A stretch of 64,000 bases of DNA from Actinobacteria bacterium IMCC26207. GTDB taxonomy: Bacteria; Actinomycetota; Acidimicrobiia; Acidimicrobiales; Microtrichaceae. Each line of letters begins with the position of its first letter. Within the stretch, counting starts at the first letter, position 1. The notes under the pieces were generated by a model. That model was not told where the DNA came from, ran no database searches, and saw nothing but the letters and a program-made list of their open reading frames with translations. Below are positions 51,957 to 61,092 of the stretch, piece by piece. The stretch lies in the NCBI GenBank assembly GCA_001025035.1, contig LCZK01000004.1, forward strand, positions 62,001 through 126,000, given 5' to 3'. Position numbers and translations under genes: made by a program.

Positions 51957-53069
51957 TCAGCGAGAAACTGCTTTTCGAACGGCCTCAATGACCTGGTCCT
52001 GATCGGCGGGTTCCAAATAGGGATGCATTGGCAGACTGAGTACGGAAGTTGCAAGTGTCTCCGACACTTCAACTCCCCCATCGCCGATAGGGAATCCCTG
52101 ATACGCAGTCTGCTGGTGAAGCGGCCGCGGGTAGTAGACCGCTGTTGGCACGCCATCAGCTTGAAGTGCGGCAATCACGCCCGCCCGGTCATCAACTTGA
52201 ATGGTGTACTGAGCCCAAGTCGAGCGAGCTCCGACTGGGGTAGTCGGCACAACCACAGCAGCAGCGAGGCCATCCGCATAGCGATCTGCAACTGCTTGGC
52301 GGGCCTGAATCTCGTCACCAAACACAGACAGTTTTTGCAACAAGATGGCCGCTTGGATCGTATCGAGCCGACCGTTTATACCAATGCGAACGTTGTCGTA
52401 TTTCTCGGTCCCAGAACCGTGGACTCTGATGGACTTGAGTATCTCGACTTGGGCAGGGTCTGTTGCAATGATTGCCCCTCCGTCCCCATAGCAGCCCAAG
52501 GGCTTTGCTGGGAAGAACGAGGTGGTCGTCATCGAAGCCATCGAGCCAACCGAGGCACCGTTTCTCTCAGCACCAAAACTTTGTGCGGCGTCGGCAATCA
52601 CCCACATCCCGAGCGGAGCAACAACCTCATCGATAGACGTGTAATCCGCTGGTAATCCGAACAGGTCGACTGGAATGACGCCAACGGGGCGCAGGCCGTT
52701 CGGCACGCTAGCTATGGCTTGGGCGAGTTTGGCAACATCAAGGTTGAAGGTCTGTGCATCAACATCTACAAACACGGGGGTCGCCCCCAACAGAGCAACG
52801 GCCTCGGCTGTTGATGCAAATGTAAATGTCGGCACAAACACTGCGTCGCCCGGACCCACCCCGTGCACCATGAGTGCCATCATCAGGGCGTCGGTTCCAC
52901 TTGCACACGAGACCACATGTGCTGCACCGCAGAACTCGCCTAGGGCGGCTTCTAGTTCTGCGACCTCTGGGCCCATGATGTAGCGACCGTGGTCAAGAAC
53001 CCGAGTGATTGCTTGATCGATTCCTTCTCGTAGCCGCGCCTGTTGCGCAGCAAGGTCAATGAACTGCAT
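51957..53069 (-). CDS. wbpE: DegT/DnrJ/EryC1/StrS-family sugar aminotransferase (WbpE-like)
   Basis: 370 residues, PLP-dependent. ASGTDALMMAL binds the cofactor phosphate, IADAAQSFGA (Asp160) contacts the pyridine, and FFPAKPLGCYGDGG carries the Schiff-base Lys189. It should aminate a keto-sugar nucleotide. Directly after the WbpB-WbpD fusion (10 bases), the best reading is the 3-amination step of UDP-2,3-diacetamido-glucuronic acid synthesis, as WbpE in Pseudomonas. A 4-aminotransferase serving the PglF-like dehydratase is the alternative. The gene symbol is by analogy. Confidence 0.86.
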   Translation of the reverse strand: MQFIDLAAQQARLREGIDQAITRVLDHGRYIMGPEVAELEAALGEFCGAAHVVSCASGTDALMMALMVHGVGPGDAVFVPTFTFASTAEAVALLGATPVFVDVDAQTFNLDVAKLAQAIASVPNGLRPVGVIPVDLFGLPADYTSIDEVVAPLGMWVIADAAQSFGAERNGASVGSMASMTTTSFFPAKPLGCYGDGGAIIATDPAQVEILKSIRVHGSGTEKYDNVRIGINGRLDTIQAAILLQKLSVFGDEIQARQAVADRYADGLAAAVVVPTTPVGARSTWAQYTIQVDDRAGVIAALQADGVPTAVYYPRPLHQQTAYQGFPIGDGGVEVSETLATSVLSLPMHPYLEPADQDQVIEAVRKAVSR

Positions 53070-53079
53070 CTGAACTCCG

Positions 53080-54705
53080 TTATCCGATTTTTGCCGAGTT
53101 GGACTGCTCAGGTGTATCTACTAGCGATAACACGCCGTCTATCTCTTGGTATTTCTGGCCGGTTCTTGGACAGGTCAGATCTTCCCCAAGACGTTCACCC
53201 TCATGGCTCATCCACCCAATCTGACGAGCCGGGGAACCCACAACTAATGCGTGCGCAGCAACATCGCTCGTCACCGTGGACCCCGCACCGATAAAGGCAT
53301 ACGCCCCAATCTCGGTTCCACACACGATGGTTGCATTGGCCCCAATGGTTGCACCGGTTCGAACCAGTGTGGTCATGAACTCGTCCTTGCGAGACACCTC
53401 GGCCCGAGGGTTATAGACATTGGTGAACACGCAGGAAGGACCGCAAAATACGCCGTCTTCAAGTGTGACCCCGGCGTACACACTGACGTTGTTTTGGATG
53501 CGGCAGCGATCACCTACGGTGACATCAGGGCCGACTACAACGTTCTGGCCAAGTGCGCAGTCCTCGCCCACAGTGCTCCCCGAGAGCACATGGCTGAAAT
53601 GCCAAACCTTGGTTCCCGCTCCGATCTGCACACCCTCGTCCACATAGGCGCTCTCGTGAACGAAGACCCCTGGGTGCACCTCGCTGCTGGTCTTGGCAGC
53701 CCTCGTGGCTGCGCCAACGACGGGCGCGTCCGCAGCAAGCGAAGCTTGCGCAGTTGCCAAGACATCAAGCACGCGAACACCCTCGTGTCCATCGGTGCGA
53801 GGGGTCTCTCCCGTACGAACACAGTGCAAGAAGTGTTCACATTCCAGTTTCAAAGGCTCAGACTCTGCGAGTGGTACAGCCACGGGTTCACCACGTACTG
53901 GTACAGGTGTGAGTCCATCCCAAGTCACGCCGTGTTCAAAGATGGTGAGTTTGGAATCCCAAGGAGCTAGGTCATCAAAGACCGCCATTGCATCCGAGCC
54001 CACTACTACTAGGCGTTGCTCCTTGAAGGGATGCAACCAAGAAACAAAAACATGTGCACGAGGACCACTTGGAAAGGTCATATGCGTAGTGGTGACGTCT
54101 GGAACATCCTCACTGAGAAATGTTGAGCCGACAGCTGACACATGATCTGGGCTTTCACCGGCCAGGGCCAACAGCATTGACAAATCATGCGGGGCGAAGC
54201 TCCAGAGGATGTTCTCTTCCCGCCGGAATCGGCCCAAGTTCAGGCGGTTGGAGTAGAGGTAGCGCAGCTCTCCGAGGGCGCCGTCGCTGACTAGTTGACG
54301 AACTGCCAAGAACGCTGGGTGGTACTGCAGCAGGTGACCAACCATGAGCGTCTGGTTGAGTTCATCGGCCCGAGCAACCACGCGCCTCGCATCATCAAGG
54401 TCAAGCGCCAGAGGCTTCTCAACAAACACATGCTTACCTGCGTCCAAAGCTTGCAGCGTGACCGCAGCGTGGTCTTTGGCTGGTGCAGCCACTACCACGG
54501 CGTCAATTTCTGGATCAGCCAGAATCTGCTCTAACGAGCCGTAGGGCACGGAATACTTTGCCGAGAGGGCCGCAGCGTTTTCGGCATCGGGATCTACGAT
54601 CGCCACCAGAGCGCCAAGTTCGGAGAAGGTACGGACCAGGTTCTTACCCCAGTGGCCGCAGCCAATCACCGCAACTCTCGGATCGCGCATTATTGCTGTT
54701 GCCAC
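53080..54705 (-). CDS. Fusion: Gfo/Idh dehydrogenase (WbpB-like) + hexapeptide N-acetyltransferase (WbpD-like)
   Basis: 541 residues. Residues 1-335 form a Gfo/Idh/MocA oxidoreductase: [14 protein letters not shown] for [12 protein letters not shown] with the conserved Lys, and [13 protein letters not shown]. Residues about 345-500 are a left-handed beta-helix of hexapeptide repeats ([20 protein letters not shown]...), typical of WbpD/PglD acyl-CoA transferases, ending [12 protein letters not shown] and a short Cys-containing tail. In Pseudomonas these are separate enzymes (3-dehydrogenase and 3-N-acetyltransferase). The fusion brings the steps before and after the WbpE aminotransferase into one chain. 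Start GTG with AGGGG six bases upstream; promoter at 54738-54764. Confidence 0.9.
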   Translation of the reverse strand: MATAIMRDPRVAVIGCGHWGKNLVRTFSELGALVAIVDPDAENAAALSAKYSVPYGSLEQILADPEIDAVVVAAPAKDHAAVTLQALDAGKHVFVEKPLALDLDDARRVVARADELNQTLMVGHLLQYHPAFLAVRQLVSDGALGELRYLYSNRLNLGRFRREENILWSFAPHDLSMLLALAGESPDHVSAVGSTFLSEDVPDVTTTHMTFPSGPRAHVFVSWLHPFKEQRLVVVGSDAMAVFDDLAPWDSKLTIFEHGVTWDGLTPVPVRGEPVAVPLAESEPLKLECEHFLHCVRTGETPRTDGHEGVRVLDVLATAQASLAADAPVVGAATRAAKTSSEVHPGVFVHESAYVDEGVQIGAGTKVWHFSHVLSGSTVGEDCALGQNVVVGPDVTVGDRCRIQNNVSVYAGVTLEDGVFCGPSCVFTNVYNPRAEVSRKDEFMTTLVRTGATIGANATIVCGTEIGAYAFIGAGSTVTSDVAAHALVVGSPARQIGWMSHEGERLGEDLTCPRTGQKYQEIDGVLSLVDTPEQSNSAKIG

Positions 54706-54737
54706 TCGTGCCCCTATCGCAACTTACAGAATTCTCA

Positions 54738-54764
54738 AGTATACGTTGTCAGTCTTGAGTTCAA
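54738..54764 (-). promoter_or_regulatory. Probable promoter of the wbpBD operon
   Basis: On the minus strand, TTGAAC (54764-54759) and TATACT (54743-54738) separated by 15 bases, a little short. It would give a leader of about 26 bases ending with the AGGGG site before the GTG at 54705. Genes down to 44268 lie in the same direction with short gaps. Confidence 0.45.
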
Positions 54765-54805
54765 CCCGAGGGCATTTTGCCGCGCCGCTACAACGACTTT
54801 TGCGT

Positions 54806-55972
54806 TCACCTGCCGGCCGCATCTGACAGTGCCTGCAACCAGCGGGGAGCTATCACATCAACATCATGATGAGTCCGGACGAACTCATGCAACCGCTGCC
54901 CAAGGTCTTCAGCGAATGCCCTCGAGGCCAACACCTGCTCAACTGCGGCGACAAACCAGCGGAGATCTTGGCGGCTTCCAACAAGTCCTCGCCCGTCAGC
55001 GAGCAGATCAGGAAGTCCACCCGTGGGCATGGCAACGACTGCTCGGCGATACAAGCCAGCCTCAAGGGCCACCAACGGAAGGGGGTCCTCACGACTCGGC
55101 AGAACAAAGACTGCAGCATGCGAGAGCAACTTCCATGGGTCAGCAGATTCTGGAATCCAATTCACTAGATCTGTTCGACCAACCGCACTGGCATCTGCTC
55201 CAGTAGGGCGACCGCCCACCCACCCCACCTGAGCAGGGCTGCTCACTCGCTGAAGCGCATGCGCAACTGCCGCGAGCCGGTCGGTTCCCTTGCGCCAACC
55301 TGGGGTGCCAGCTCCTAAAACCCACTGGACTGAATCAGTTTCGGGAGCACTGCTCTCGGCCTCATTGCTCTCGGGCAGATTGGCACCGGGCAGTCGCACG
55401 CACCCAGGCACCATCAGGATCTTCGCTGAGTTGGCACCGCGGTTGCGGGCAAGCTCAGCCACTGGCGCGCTGACCACCATCACCTGCTGCGCACGCTGAA
55501 AAGCCGCAGCTTGTTCTGGCCTAGTAATGCAGCGGTCAAGCGCTGTTTCGAGTTCATGAAGATGGAGCACCACCGGCAGTTTGCTGCTCACTACTTGCGT
55601 TACTGGCCAAGCTCCGGCACCGTGCACCAGAAGCACATCGGGCTTCGGTCGTCGAGCCAACTTGGCTCTCCAAGCGCTGTGTCGAACGACTTCGCCAGCG
55701 CGACCCATACCGAGAGTGATCAAACCCAGAGATGCAGCAGAGGAAGCGGACCGGCGATCGCTGGGCTCAAGGACGGTCACAGAGGCACACAAACTCTGCA
55801 ACTCGCGCAATAGAGGGCCGCCATACATGGCTACAAGATGCACAACCTCTCGCTGCTGAGCTGGGCTGGCTTGTAATAAGCGCGCAAGCAGAACTGGAAC
55901 TCCCGTCCGAGACAAATCATGAACGGCAATCCAGATCACTGGGTCCTGAGCTGTGGGCTCTGAACCGCTCAT
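54806..55972 (-). CDS. Family 4-like glycosyltransferase
   Basis: 388 residues, GT-B. The N-terminus has IAVHDLSRTGVPVLLARLL, an acceptor-domain loop shared with the next gene upstream (VGHDASRTGAPVMLYSFL), so the two are paralogues. The donor domain shows VLGAGTPGWRKGTDRLAAV and FVLPSREDPLPLVALEAGLYRRAVVAMPTGGLPDLL. Its ATG overlaps the upstream stop (ATGA). Such HDxSRTGAP glycosyltransferases are often found in tandem, adding successive residues. Donor unknown. Confidence 0.87.
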   Translation of the reverse strand: MSGSEPTAQDPVIWIAVHDLSRTGVPVLLARLLQASPAQQREVVHLVAMYGGPLLRELQSLCASVTVLEPSDRRSASSAASLGLITLGMGRAGEVVRHSAWRAKLARRPKPDVLLVHGAGAWPVTQVVSSKLPVVLHLHELETALDRCITRPEQAAAFQRAQQVMVVSAPVAELARNRGANSAKILMVPGCVRLPGANLPESNEAESSAPETDSVQWVLGAGTPGWRKGTDRLAAVAHALQRVSSPAQVGWVGGRPTGADASAVGRTDLVNWIPESADPWKLLSHAAVFVLPSREDPLPLVALEAGLYRRAVVAMPTGGLPDLLADGRGLVGSRQDLRWFVAAVEQVLASRAFAEDLGQRLHEFVRTHHDVDVIAPRWLQALSDAAGR

Positions 55973-57183
55973 CCCTTCACTACCTGCCAGAGTGCGGGGG
56001 CAATGTGCTCAACCAAGTGGGTGGCGTTGACCCACTCAGCGAGTTGAGCACCGATCAGTTCTCGGTTCCTGGGATTGTCCAAAAGGCTAGCCACTGCTGC
56101 ACTCATGCCAAGGGTGTCACCAATCGGTAGCAGCAACTCTGCCTGCCCAGCGGCGCGCAGCATGTCGATCACTCCACCGGATTCAAAGCTCACAACGGCC
56201 TTTCCTGCAGCACCCGCCTCTAGGACCGACAAAGGGTAGGGATCCTCAATCGCTGTAGAAACCACTAGATCAGCTGCCGCGATATAGCTAGCCGAATCTT
56301 CGCGACTCTCGAGCAACACAACGCAGTCATGCAGACCCGAAGCAGCGATGCTGTGTTCCATTTCAAGCCACACCGAACTGCCCCGCTCGCCACCCAACCA
56401 GACACCAACAGGCAAGCTTGGATGAGCAACCAGTGTCGCCATTAAGTCCACAAAGCGCTCGGGACCCTTTCTGTGGTTCATGGCACCCACGTTCAAGATC
56501 ACGGGTCGATTCGCTTCACCAACCATGCGCCGGCGCGCCAGAGAGACAGCCCGACTCGAAGGGCGTGGAGCCTCGATGAACTCCTCGATCACCGTGACCT
56601 GCTTCGAGGAGATACCAAGGCGGTTTACCAACATCTCAGCTACGGCCTCGCTGGCTGCTGCGAATCGGTCCACGGAGCTAAGCAGTCGCTCTCGATCAGG
56701 GGGTGAGGCAGGAAGGACCCGCTCCGCTACCCCATCAAGTTCATGAACATGACATACCAACTCAGATGGCTTGCCGTTTTGCCCTGACCTCGATGCAAGC
56801 AATCTGGCAGTACTGAGCGAGGCAAGTGTGTTTGCCATGACAATCTCGGATCTAGCGATGCCCCGCAGGCCGATTCCTTGAATCGCACTCGGCACCGCAA
56901 TGGGATGGCCAAGGGAGTTCATCACGGCGCCCAACTGCTCGCTGCTGCGCACTAGGCGCGAGGTCAGCACATGTGTTGGGGCCACTTTTTGGTACTCGCT
57001 CAGGAGCGGTCCGGCAGCTAGCAGCGCTAGTTCCACCCCTTGGATTTCCTCGGATTGCAACCAGCGCAGGAAGGAATACAGCATGACAGGCGCGCCTGTT
57101 CTACTGGCATCGTGACCCACGAATGTGACGGTGGGTCCCGCACTCACCGGATTCACAAATGAGTCAATCAGTAGATGGCGCAC
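55969..57183 (-). CDS. Family 4-like glycosyltransferase with start codon inside a hairpin
   Basis: 404 residues, GT-B, paralogue of the downstream gene. N-terminal TVTFVGHDASRTGAPVMLYSF; donor domain with VILNVGAMNHRKGPERFVDL, VWLGGERGSSVW and DLVVSTAIEDPYPLSVLEAGAAGKAVVSFESGGVIDML. The start is GTG at 57183, 20 bases inside the 3' end of the DUF2231 gene, within a perfect 9-bp inverted repeat (57177-57197). No Shine-Dalgarno is evident. Translation is therefore probably coupled to ribosomes finishing the DUF2231 frame. A GTG nine codons further in is a weaker alternative. Confidence 0.85.
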   Translation of the reverse strand: MRHLLIDSFVNPVSAGPTVTFVGHDASRTGAPVMLYSFLRWLQSEEIQGVELALLAAGPLLSEYQKVAPTHVLTSRLVRSSEQLGAVMNSLGHPIAVPSAIQGIGLRGIARSEIVMANTLASLSTARLLASRSGQNGKPSELVCHVHELDGVAERVLPASPPDRERLLSSVDRFAAASEAVAEMLVNRLGISSKQVTVIEEFIEAPRPSSRAVSLARRRMVGEANRPVILNVGAMNHRKGPERFVDLMATLVAHPSLPVGVWLGGERGSSVWLEMEHSIAASGLHDCVVLLESREDSASYIAAADLVVSTAIEDPYPLSVLEAGAAGKAVVSFESGGVIDMLRAAGQAELLLPIGDTLGMSAAVASLLDNPRNRELIGAQLAEWVNATHLVEHIAPALWQVVKG

Positions 57184-57814
57184 TCAGCGAGTGCGCCTTG
57201 ATCTGATCTGACTCGTCAGCAACTCGGCTTCCGTAGGAGTAAGCCAACTTGCCGCCGAGCCAGCCTCCGATCAGCATGATCCCCACGCCCAGAACGCTCA
57301 GGGCCAGCGCAAGTTTTGGGGTTCCGTAGAGGTAATAATTCGAATCGGCACGACGCACAAAGAAGCCCACCACGAAGCAGATCAGCACCACGTCCATCAG
57401 AATCATGTGACGTGTCGCAACTGCGTGCGCCCTTGTCCCCTTCGTCAGTCTGCGGTAGTCCACTAACCCAAATAGAGAAGCAAACAGGCCGCCAATGATA
57501 CCAAGCAGAGACAGCCATACTGCCGGCCGGCCATAGGCTCGGCCTTCTATCGTTACAGAAGCAATGTCGAACGCAAGCGTTGCAACAAAAGCTCCAATTG
57601 GGATGGTGACCAACATGGGGTGGATCGGATGTCCATATGGTCCTGCGGCCGCCATGCTGGGCCGGTGGGCTGCACGCATGGAACGCTCAGCCTGCTCAGC
57701 AGATTGCTCGGTCTGCTCGGGACTCGAGGCTTCAGCAATAGCGGCTGCCTGCTCGGCCGCTTGCTCAGATTGCTCTTCAGGCTGCTCAGATTCCTCAGGC
57801 ACATCATTCTCCAT
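57164..57814 (-). CDS. DUF2231 family membrane protein with acidic Gln/Glu-rich N-terminus
   Basis: 216 residues from the ATG at 57814, preceded by TGGGGGA; the longer frame from 57898 has no ribosome site. The first 45 residues are a cytoplasmic, Gln/Glu/Ser/Ala-rich repeat-like stretch (EQSEQAAEQAAAIAEA) likely to be helical or disordered. The DUF2231 signature GHPIHPMLVTIPIGAF follows, with four hydrophobic helices. DUF2231 proteins are of unknown function; some lie near haem or redox genes through the paired His of the motif. Here it is the first gene of a unit with two GT4 genes, an unusual partner, and its end overlaps the first GT4 start by 20 bases. Confidence 0.82.
   Translation of the reverse strand: MENDVPEESEQPEEQSEQAAEQAAAIAEASSPEQTEQSAEQAERSMRAAHRPSMAAAGPYGHPIHPMLVTIPIGAFVATLAFDIASVTIEGRAYGRPAVWLSLLGIIGGLFASLFGLVDYRRLTKGTRAHAVATRHMILMDVVLICFVVGFFVRRADSNYYLYGTPKLALALSVLGVGIMLIGGWLGGKLAYSYGSRVADESDQIKAHSLSAPSTD
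57177..57197 (-). promoter_or_regulatory. Perfect hairpin over the GT4 start codon
   Basis: On the transcript the sequence is GGCGCACTC-GCT-GAGTGCGCC: nine base pairs, three-base loop. The GTG start of the 55969-57183 gene is in the 3' arm. With no run of U after it this is not a standard terminator; it more likely hides the start until ribosomes translating the DUF2231 gene open it. Confidence 0.6.
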
Positions 57815-58040
57815 GATTCCCCCATAGCACTGCCGTCGGTGTGACTCGGTAGGCCTTAATTGTTGCCGATCCTGCGTCCAAGATGCGCGATACAACAAAG
57901 TTTCACCATGGACAACTCATCTCCTTCTGGAGAATCCTGGAGACTGAATTCGCATCTGCTCACAAAAATCCACCTCTGGCCGATGCGATGAGTTCGGCCC
58001 CAGCGCCTGTAGCCTTGCCCCTAATGGGGATCGATCTGAC

Positions 58041-58976
58041 ATGAAGGTAGTAGTTACCGGCGGCGCAGGATTCATTGGTGCAAACCTCTGCAGGGCACTC
58101 GTTCAAGCTAAGGAAGTCACCGAGGTTCTTGTCCTTGACGACGTCTCGACAGGATTTTGGTCAAACCTAGATGGGGTGCCCGTAGACCGCGTCGAGGCCA
58201 GCATCTTGGACGTTGCGGCGCTGCAGGACTGCGTAAACGGCGCTGATTCCGTAGTGCACCTAGCCGCCCGACCATCGGTACCTCGCTCCATTGCACAACC
58301 AGTTCCCTCGCATGAGGCGAACGCCACCGGCACCATGAACGTGCTCGAGGCTGCCCGTCATGCTGGCAACTGCCAAGTGATTGTTTCTTCCTCATCTTCG
58401 GTGTACGGCGCAAACCCAATTCTGCCCAAGCACGAGGATTTAGCTGCGCGACCAATGAGCCCATACGCGGCATCAAAGCTGGCTGCGGAGTCGTACACGC
58501 TCGCTTGGCAGCACAGCTACGAGATGCCCACCTTGGCCTTTCGATTCTTTAACGTGTTCGGCCCACTCCAGGCAGCGGGCCATGCCTACGCCGCAGTGGT
58601 CCCTGCATTCGTTTCCGCTGCACTTGCGTACGAGCCGTTAGTAGTTCACGGCGATGGCACGCAGTCCCGAGACTTCACTTTTGTAGACACCGTTTGCAGC
58701 GTGTTGACCGATGCTGTCTTGCGACGGGTCTCGAGTCCCGAGCCAACAAACCTGGCATTTGGAACGCGAACCACGCTGCTAGAAGTGATTGCGCTGCTCG
58801 AGGAACTGCTCGAGCGTCCGCTAGCAGTGCAGTTCACCGAGACACGCGCAGGCGATGTGCCACATTCCCAAGCTGCCAACGATCGTCTGCGAGCGCTCTT
58901 CCCAGAGGTTCAGCCCGTCGACCTGCGCACCGGACTTGCTGCGACCATTGCATGGTTCAACGGCCTCGCCGAATAG
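58041..58976 (+). CDS. NAD-dependent sugar-nucleotide epimerase/dehydratase (GalE-like)
   Basis: 311 residues, extended SDR. Cofactor loop VTGGAGFIGANLCRAL (5-20), LDDVSTG, VHLAARPSVPRSI, SSSSSVYG with catalytic Ser, YAASKLAAE with Tyr and Lys, FRFFNVFGPLQ, and DGTQSRDFTFVDT. The pattern fits UDP-glucose/UDP-GlcNAc 4-epimerases of polysaccharide clusters (WbpP/WbgU/GalE-like), but 4-epimerase and dehydratase activities cannot be separated here. It is a single plus-strand gene converging with the PglF-like gene. A GGGGA lies about 10 bases before the ATG. Confidence 0.88.
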   Translation: MKVVVTGGAGFIGANLCRALVQAKEVTEVLVLDDVSTGFWSNLDGVPVDRVEASILDVAALQDCVNGADSVVHLAARPSVPRSIAQPVPSHEANATGTMNVLEAARHAGNCQVIVSSSSSVYGANPILPKHEDLAARPMSPYAASKLAAESYTLAWQHSYEMPTLAFRFFNVFGPLQAAGHAYAAVVPAFVSAALAYEPLVVHGDGTQSRDFTFVDTVCSVLTDAVLRRVSSPEPTNLAFGTRTTLLEVIALLEELLERPLAVQFTETRAGDVPHSQAANDRLRALFPEVQPVDLRTGLAATIAWFNGLAE

Positions 58977-59037
58977 TTTCCCTGCCTGACTTGTCTCTCC
59001 GATTGGGCAGATGATCTCTGCCGCCAAACCGATCAGA

Positions 59038-60858
59038 CTAAGCCGACTCTTTTTCCGTCCCTGAGCGTGGATCGCTAGTGAAGTTATACCGGCTAGAACG
59101 AACATCAATCACAGGGTCAACAAGGAACGGATCCTTCAGAGCTGCAACTGTGGGGCTCATAGATGGAACTTCAACCCGCTGAATCATGGGGTGCTCAGAG
59201 GCCGAAGGCAGTTCCGTAGGCGAGAACAGAACCTCGTGCATCTTCTCACCTGGTCGCAGACCGGTGTACACGATCTCAACTTGGCGATCGCATTCAGCAA
59301 TCAAACGGCGAGCAAGGTCGGCAATCTTGACTGGCTCTCCCATATCGAGCACAAGGACTTCGCCGTCATGTGAGAGCGCACCGGCTTGGATCACTAGTTC
59401 GCAGGCTTCGGGGATCGTCATGAAGAACCGAGTGACCTCTGGGTGTGTCACCGTAATGGGACCACCTTGGGCAATCTGCTCACGGAAGAGCGGAAGAACT
59501 GAACCGCGACTTCCCAAGACGTTGCCGAATCGGACGCTCAGGTAGGTACCGGAATGCTCTTGTCCGGCATGCGAGGTGAGTTGCTCAGCAATGCGTTTTG
59601 TTTGTCCAAGCACCGAGGAGGGATCTGCTGCTTTGTCAGTAGAGATATTTACAAAGCGGTCTACGCCGAACTCACCGGCAAGCTCAAGCAGGTTCTGTGT
59701 ACCCCAAACATTGGTCTTCCAGCCTTCCTCGGCATGCATTTCTAGCAGGGGAAGGTGTTTGAGAGCTGCCGCATGGAACACAACCTCTGGGCGGTGCTCC
59801 TCAAAGACCTGCTGAAGTCGACCGCTGTCACGAATGCAGCAAACAACCAGGTCTCTGCTGTCAAGAAGGCCACGGCCTTCGATAGAGATCTGCACGGCCT
59901 GTAGTGCAGACTCGTCACGATCCAACATGACTAGAGATTCGGGGGCGAAGCGATGAATCTGACGGCACAATTCCGAGCCAATCGACCCGCCGGCGCCAGT
60001 GACCAGAACCCGCTTACCGGTGAGGTAGCTAGCCACTGACTCAATATCAAGGGAAAGCTCACGACGGCCAAGCAGATCGGCCTCGGTCAGGGGGCGAATA
60101 TCGCCTAGGTTCACGCCGATGCCAAACATCTCGTCAACCGGAGGCAGGATCAGCGTTCGAAGCTCGAGTTCATCGGCTCGCTTGGCAACGTCTCGGATGA
60201 ACTCGCCCGATGCAGAGGGAATCGCAATGATGATGTGCTTGGCACCAGTCTGCTCAACGAGCCGAGCGAGTGATGATCGGTCGCCACCAACCTTTACTCC
60301 CTTAATTCGCAGATTACGAAGATCGGGGTTGTCGTCAATCACTGCAACTGGGTGGTATGGGCCAGCCTTGATCATCGCCGTGATCACCTGCAATCCACCG
60401 GAACCAGCACCGATGACAATAATCGGCAAACGATCGTCACCCTCGGCCCGAGTCCACGTCTCAAGCTTTTGACGCCAGACCAAGCGGCCGATGCACATGA
60501 TTGCTAGTGCCACAAACCCAGACACGATCGCAGCGCTGACTGGAACAGGCCGAACGCCGGGGCTGAATGCATCAGCAGCAGCCACCAGAACGGTCACCAT
60601 TGACACGACCTTGAGCGTGCCCACAATCTCATCAAAGGTGCCGTAGCGCCAGCGGTGCACATAGAGCCCACCAAGGCGACCCAGCACGACCTGAGCGACC
60701 ATCGCAATGGAGCCCAGAGCAAGAACCCCGAGCAGATCAACTGCCCCAAATTGCAGTTCATAACGGAGCAGGGTGGCCAGCCAGAGGCCCAACATCCATG
60801 CGCCGCAGTCAAATGTTGCCTGTAGTGCGAACCTATATTTTGTAAGAATTTCGTTCAC
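59038..60858 (-). CDS. Membrane-bound nucleoside-diphosphate-sugar 4,6-dehydratase (PglF/WbpM/CapD-like)
   Basis: 606 residues. Four N-terminal membrane helices (about 15-125), a first Rossmann-like CoA-binding-type domain with VIGAGSGGLQVI (about 150-161), then the catalytic extended-SDR domain: VTGAGGSIGSELCRQI, RDESALQ, FHAAALKHLPLLE, NISTDKAADPSSVLGQTKR and SVRFGNVLGSRGSV. This is the UDP-GlcNAc 4,6-dehydratase family, making UDP-4-keto-6-deoxy sugars for diacetamido-trideoxy sugars, legionaminic acid or FucNAc/QuiNAc. As in other members the catalytic Tyr is absent (Leu in VLGQTKR). Start GTG after GGGGG. Transcribed divergently from the dehydrogenase gene. Confidence 0.9.
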   Translation of the reverse strand: MNEILTKYRFALQATFDCGAWMLGLWLATLLRYELQFGAVDLLGVLALGSIAMVAQVVLGRLGGLYVHRWRYGTFDEIVGTLKVVSMVTVLVAAADAFSPGVRPVPVSAAIVSGFVALAIMCIGRLVWRQKLETWTRAEGDDRLPIIVIGAGSGGLQVITAMIKAGPYHPVAVIDDNPDLRNLRIKGVKVGGDRSSLARLVEQTGAKHIIIAIPSASGEFIRDVAKRADELELRTLILPPVDEMFGIGVNLGDIRPLTEADLLGRRELSLDIESVASYLTGKRVLVTGAGGSIGSELCRQIHRFAPESLVMLDRDESALQAVQISIEGRGLLDSRDLVVCCIRDSGRLQQVFEEHRPEVVFHAAALKHLPLLEMHAEEGWKTNVWGTQNLLELAGEFGVDRFVNISTDKAADPSSVLGQTKRIAEQLTSHAGQEHSGTYLSVRFGNVLGSRGSVLPLFREQIAQGGPITVTHPEVTRFFMTIPEACELVIQAGALSHDGEVLVLDMGEPVKIADLARRLIAECDRQVEIVYTGLRPGEKMHEVLFSPTELPSASEHPMIQRVEVPSMSPTVAALKDPFLVDPVIDVRSSRYNFTSDPRSGTEKESA

Positions 60859-60984
60859 TCAACTGCCCCCAGTTGCTCAGAGTTGGGATCCGTACCCCGC
60901 ACAGAACCAAACTGCCAACGAAGTACAACATCTATTGTGCCTATTTGCAAGCAAAACATGAGCGGAGTTCAGTAGGTAATTGTC

Positions 60985-61092
60985 TATAATGACTCTGCGT
61001 GTTCAAGCGATCACCGTGGCGGATATAACGGTGGCCGCGAGGGCTATCATCAGCATCGGCACAAGCCGGTAAACAAAGATTCAAGGGGTTTC
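60985..61092 (+). promoter_or_regulatory. Consensus -10 box and structured leader of the WbpA-like gene
   Basis: A perfect TATAAT at 60985-60990 without a recognisable -35. The leader to the ATG at 61093 is about 95 bases, long for this window. It holds an inverted repeat CACCGT (61012-61017) / ACGGTG (61028-61033) and a weaker GGCT/AGCC pair (61042-61067), then AAGGGG before the start. No known riboswitch class was recognised. Confidence 0.45.

Noticed and set aside
51933..52655. 240-codon plus-strand open frame
   Set aside because: Antisense to the WbpE-like aminotransferase.
53251..53970. 239-codon plus-strand open frame
   Set aside because: Antisense to the WbpB-WbpD fusion across its hexapeptide repeats; periodicity comes from the real gene.
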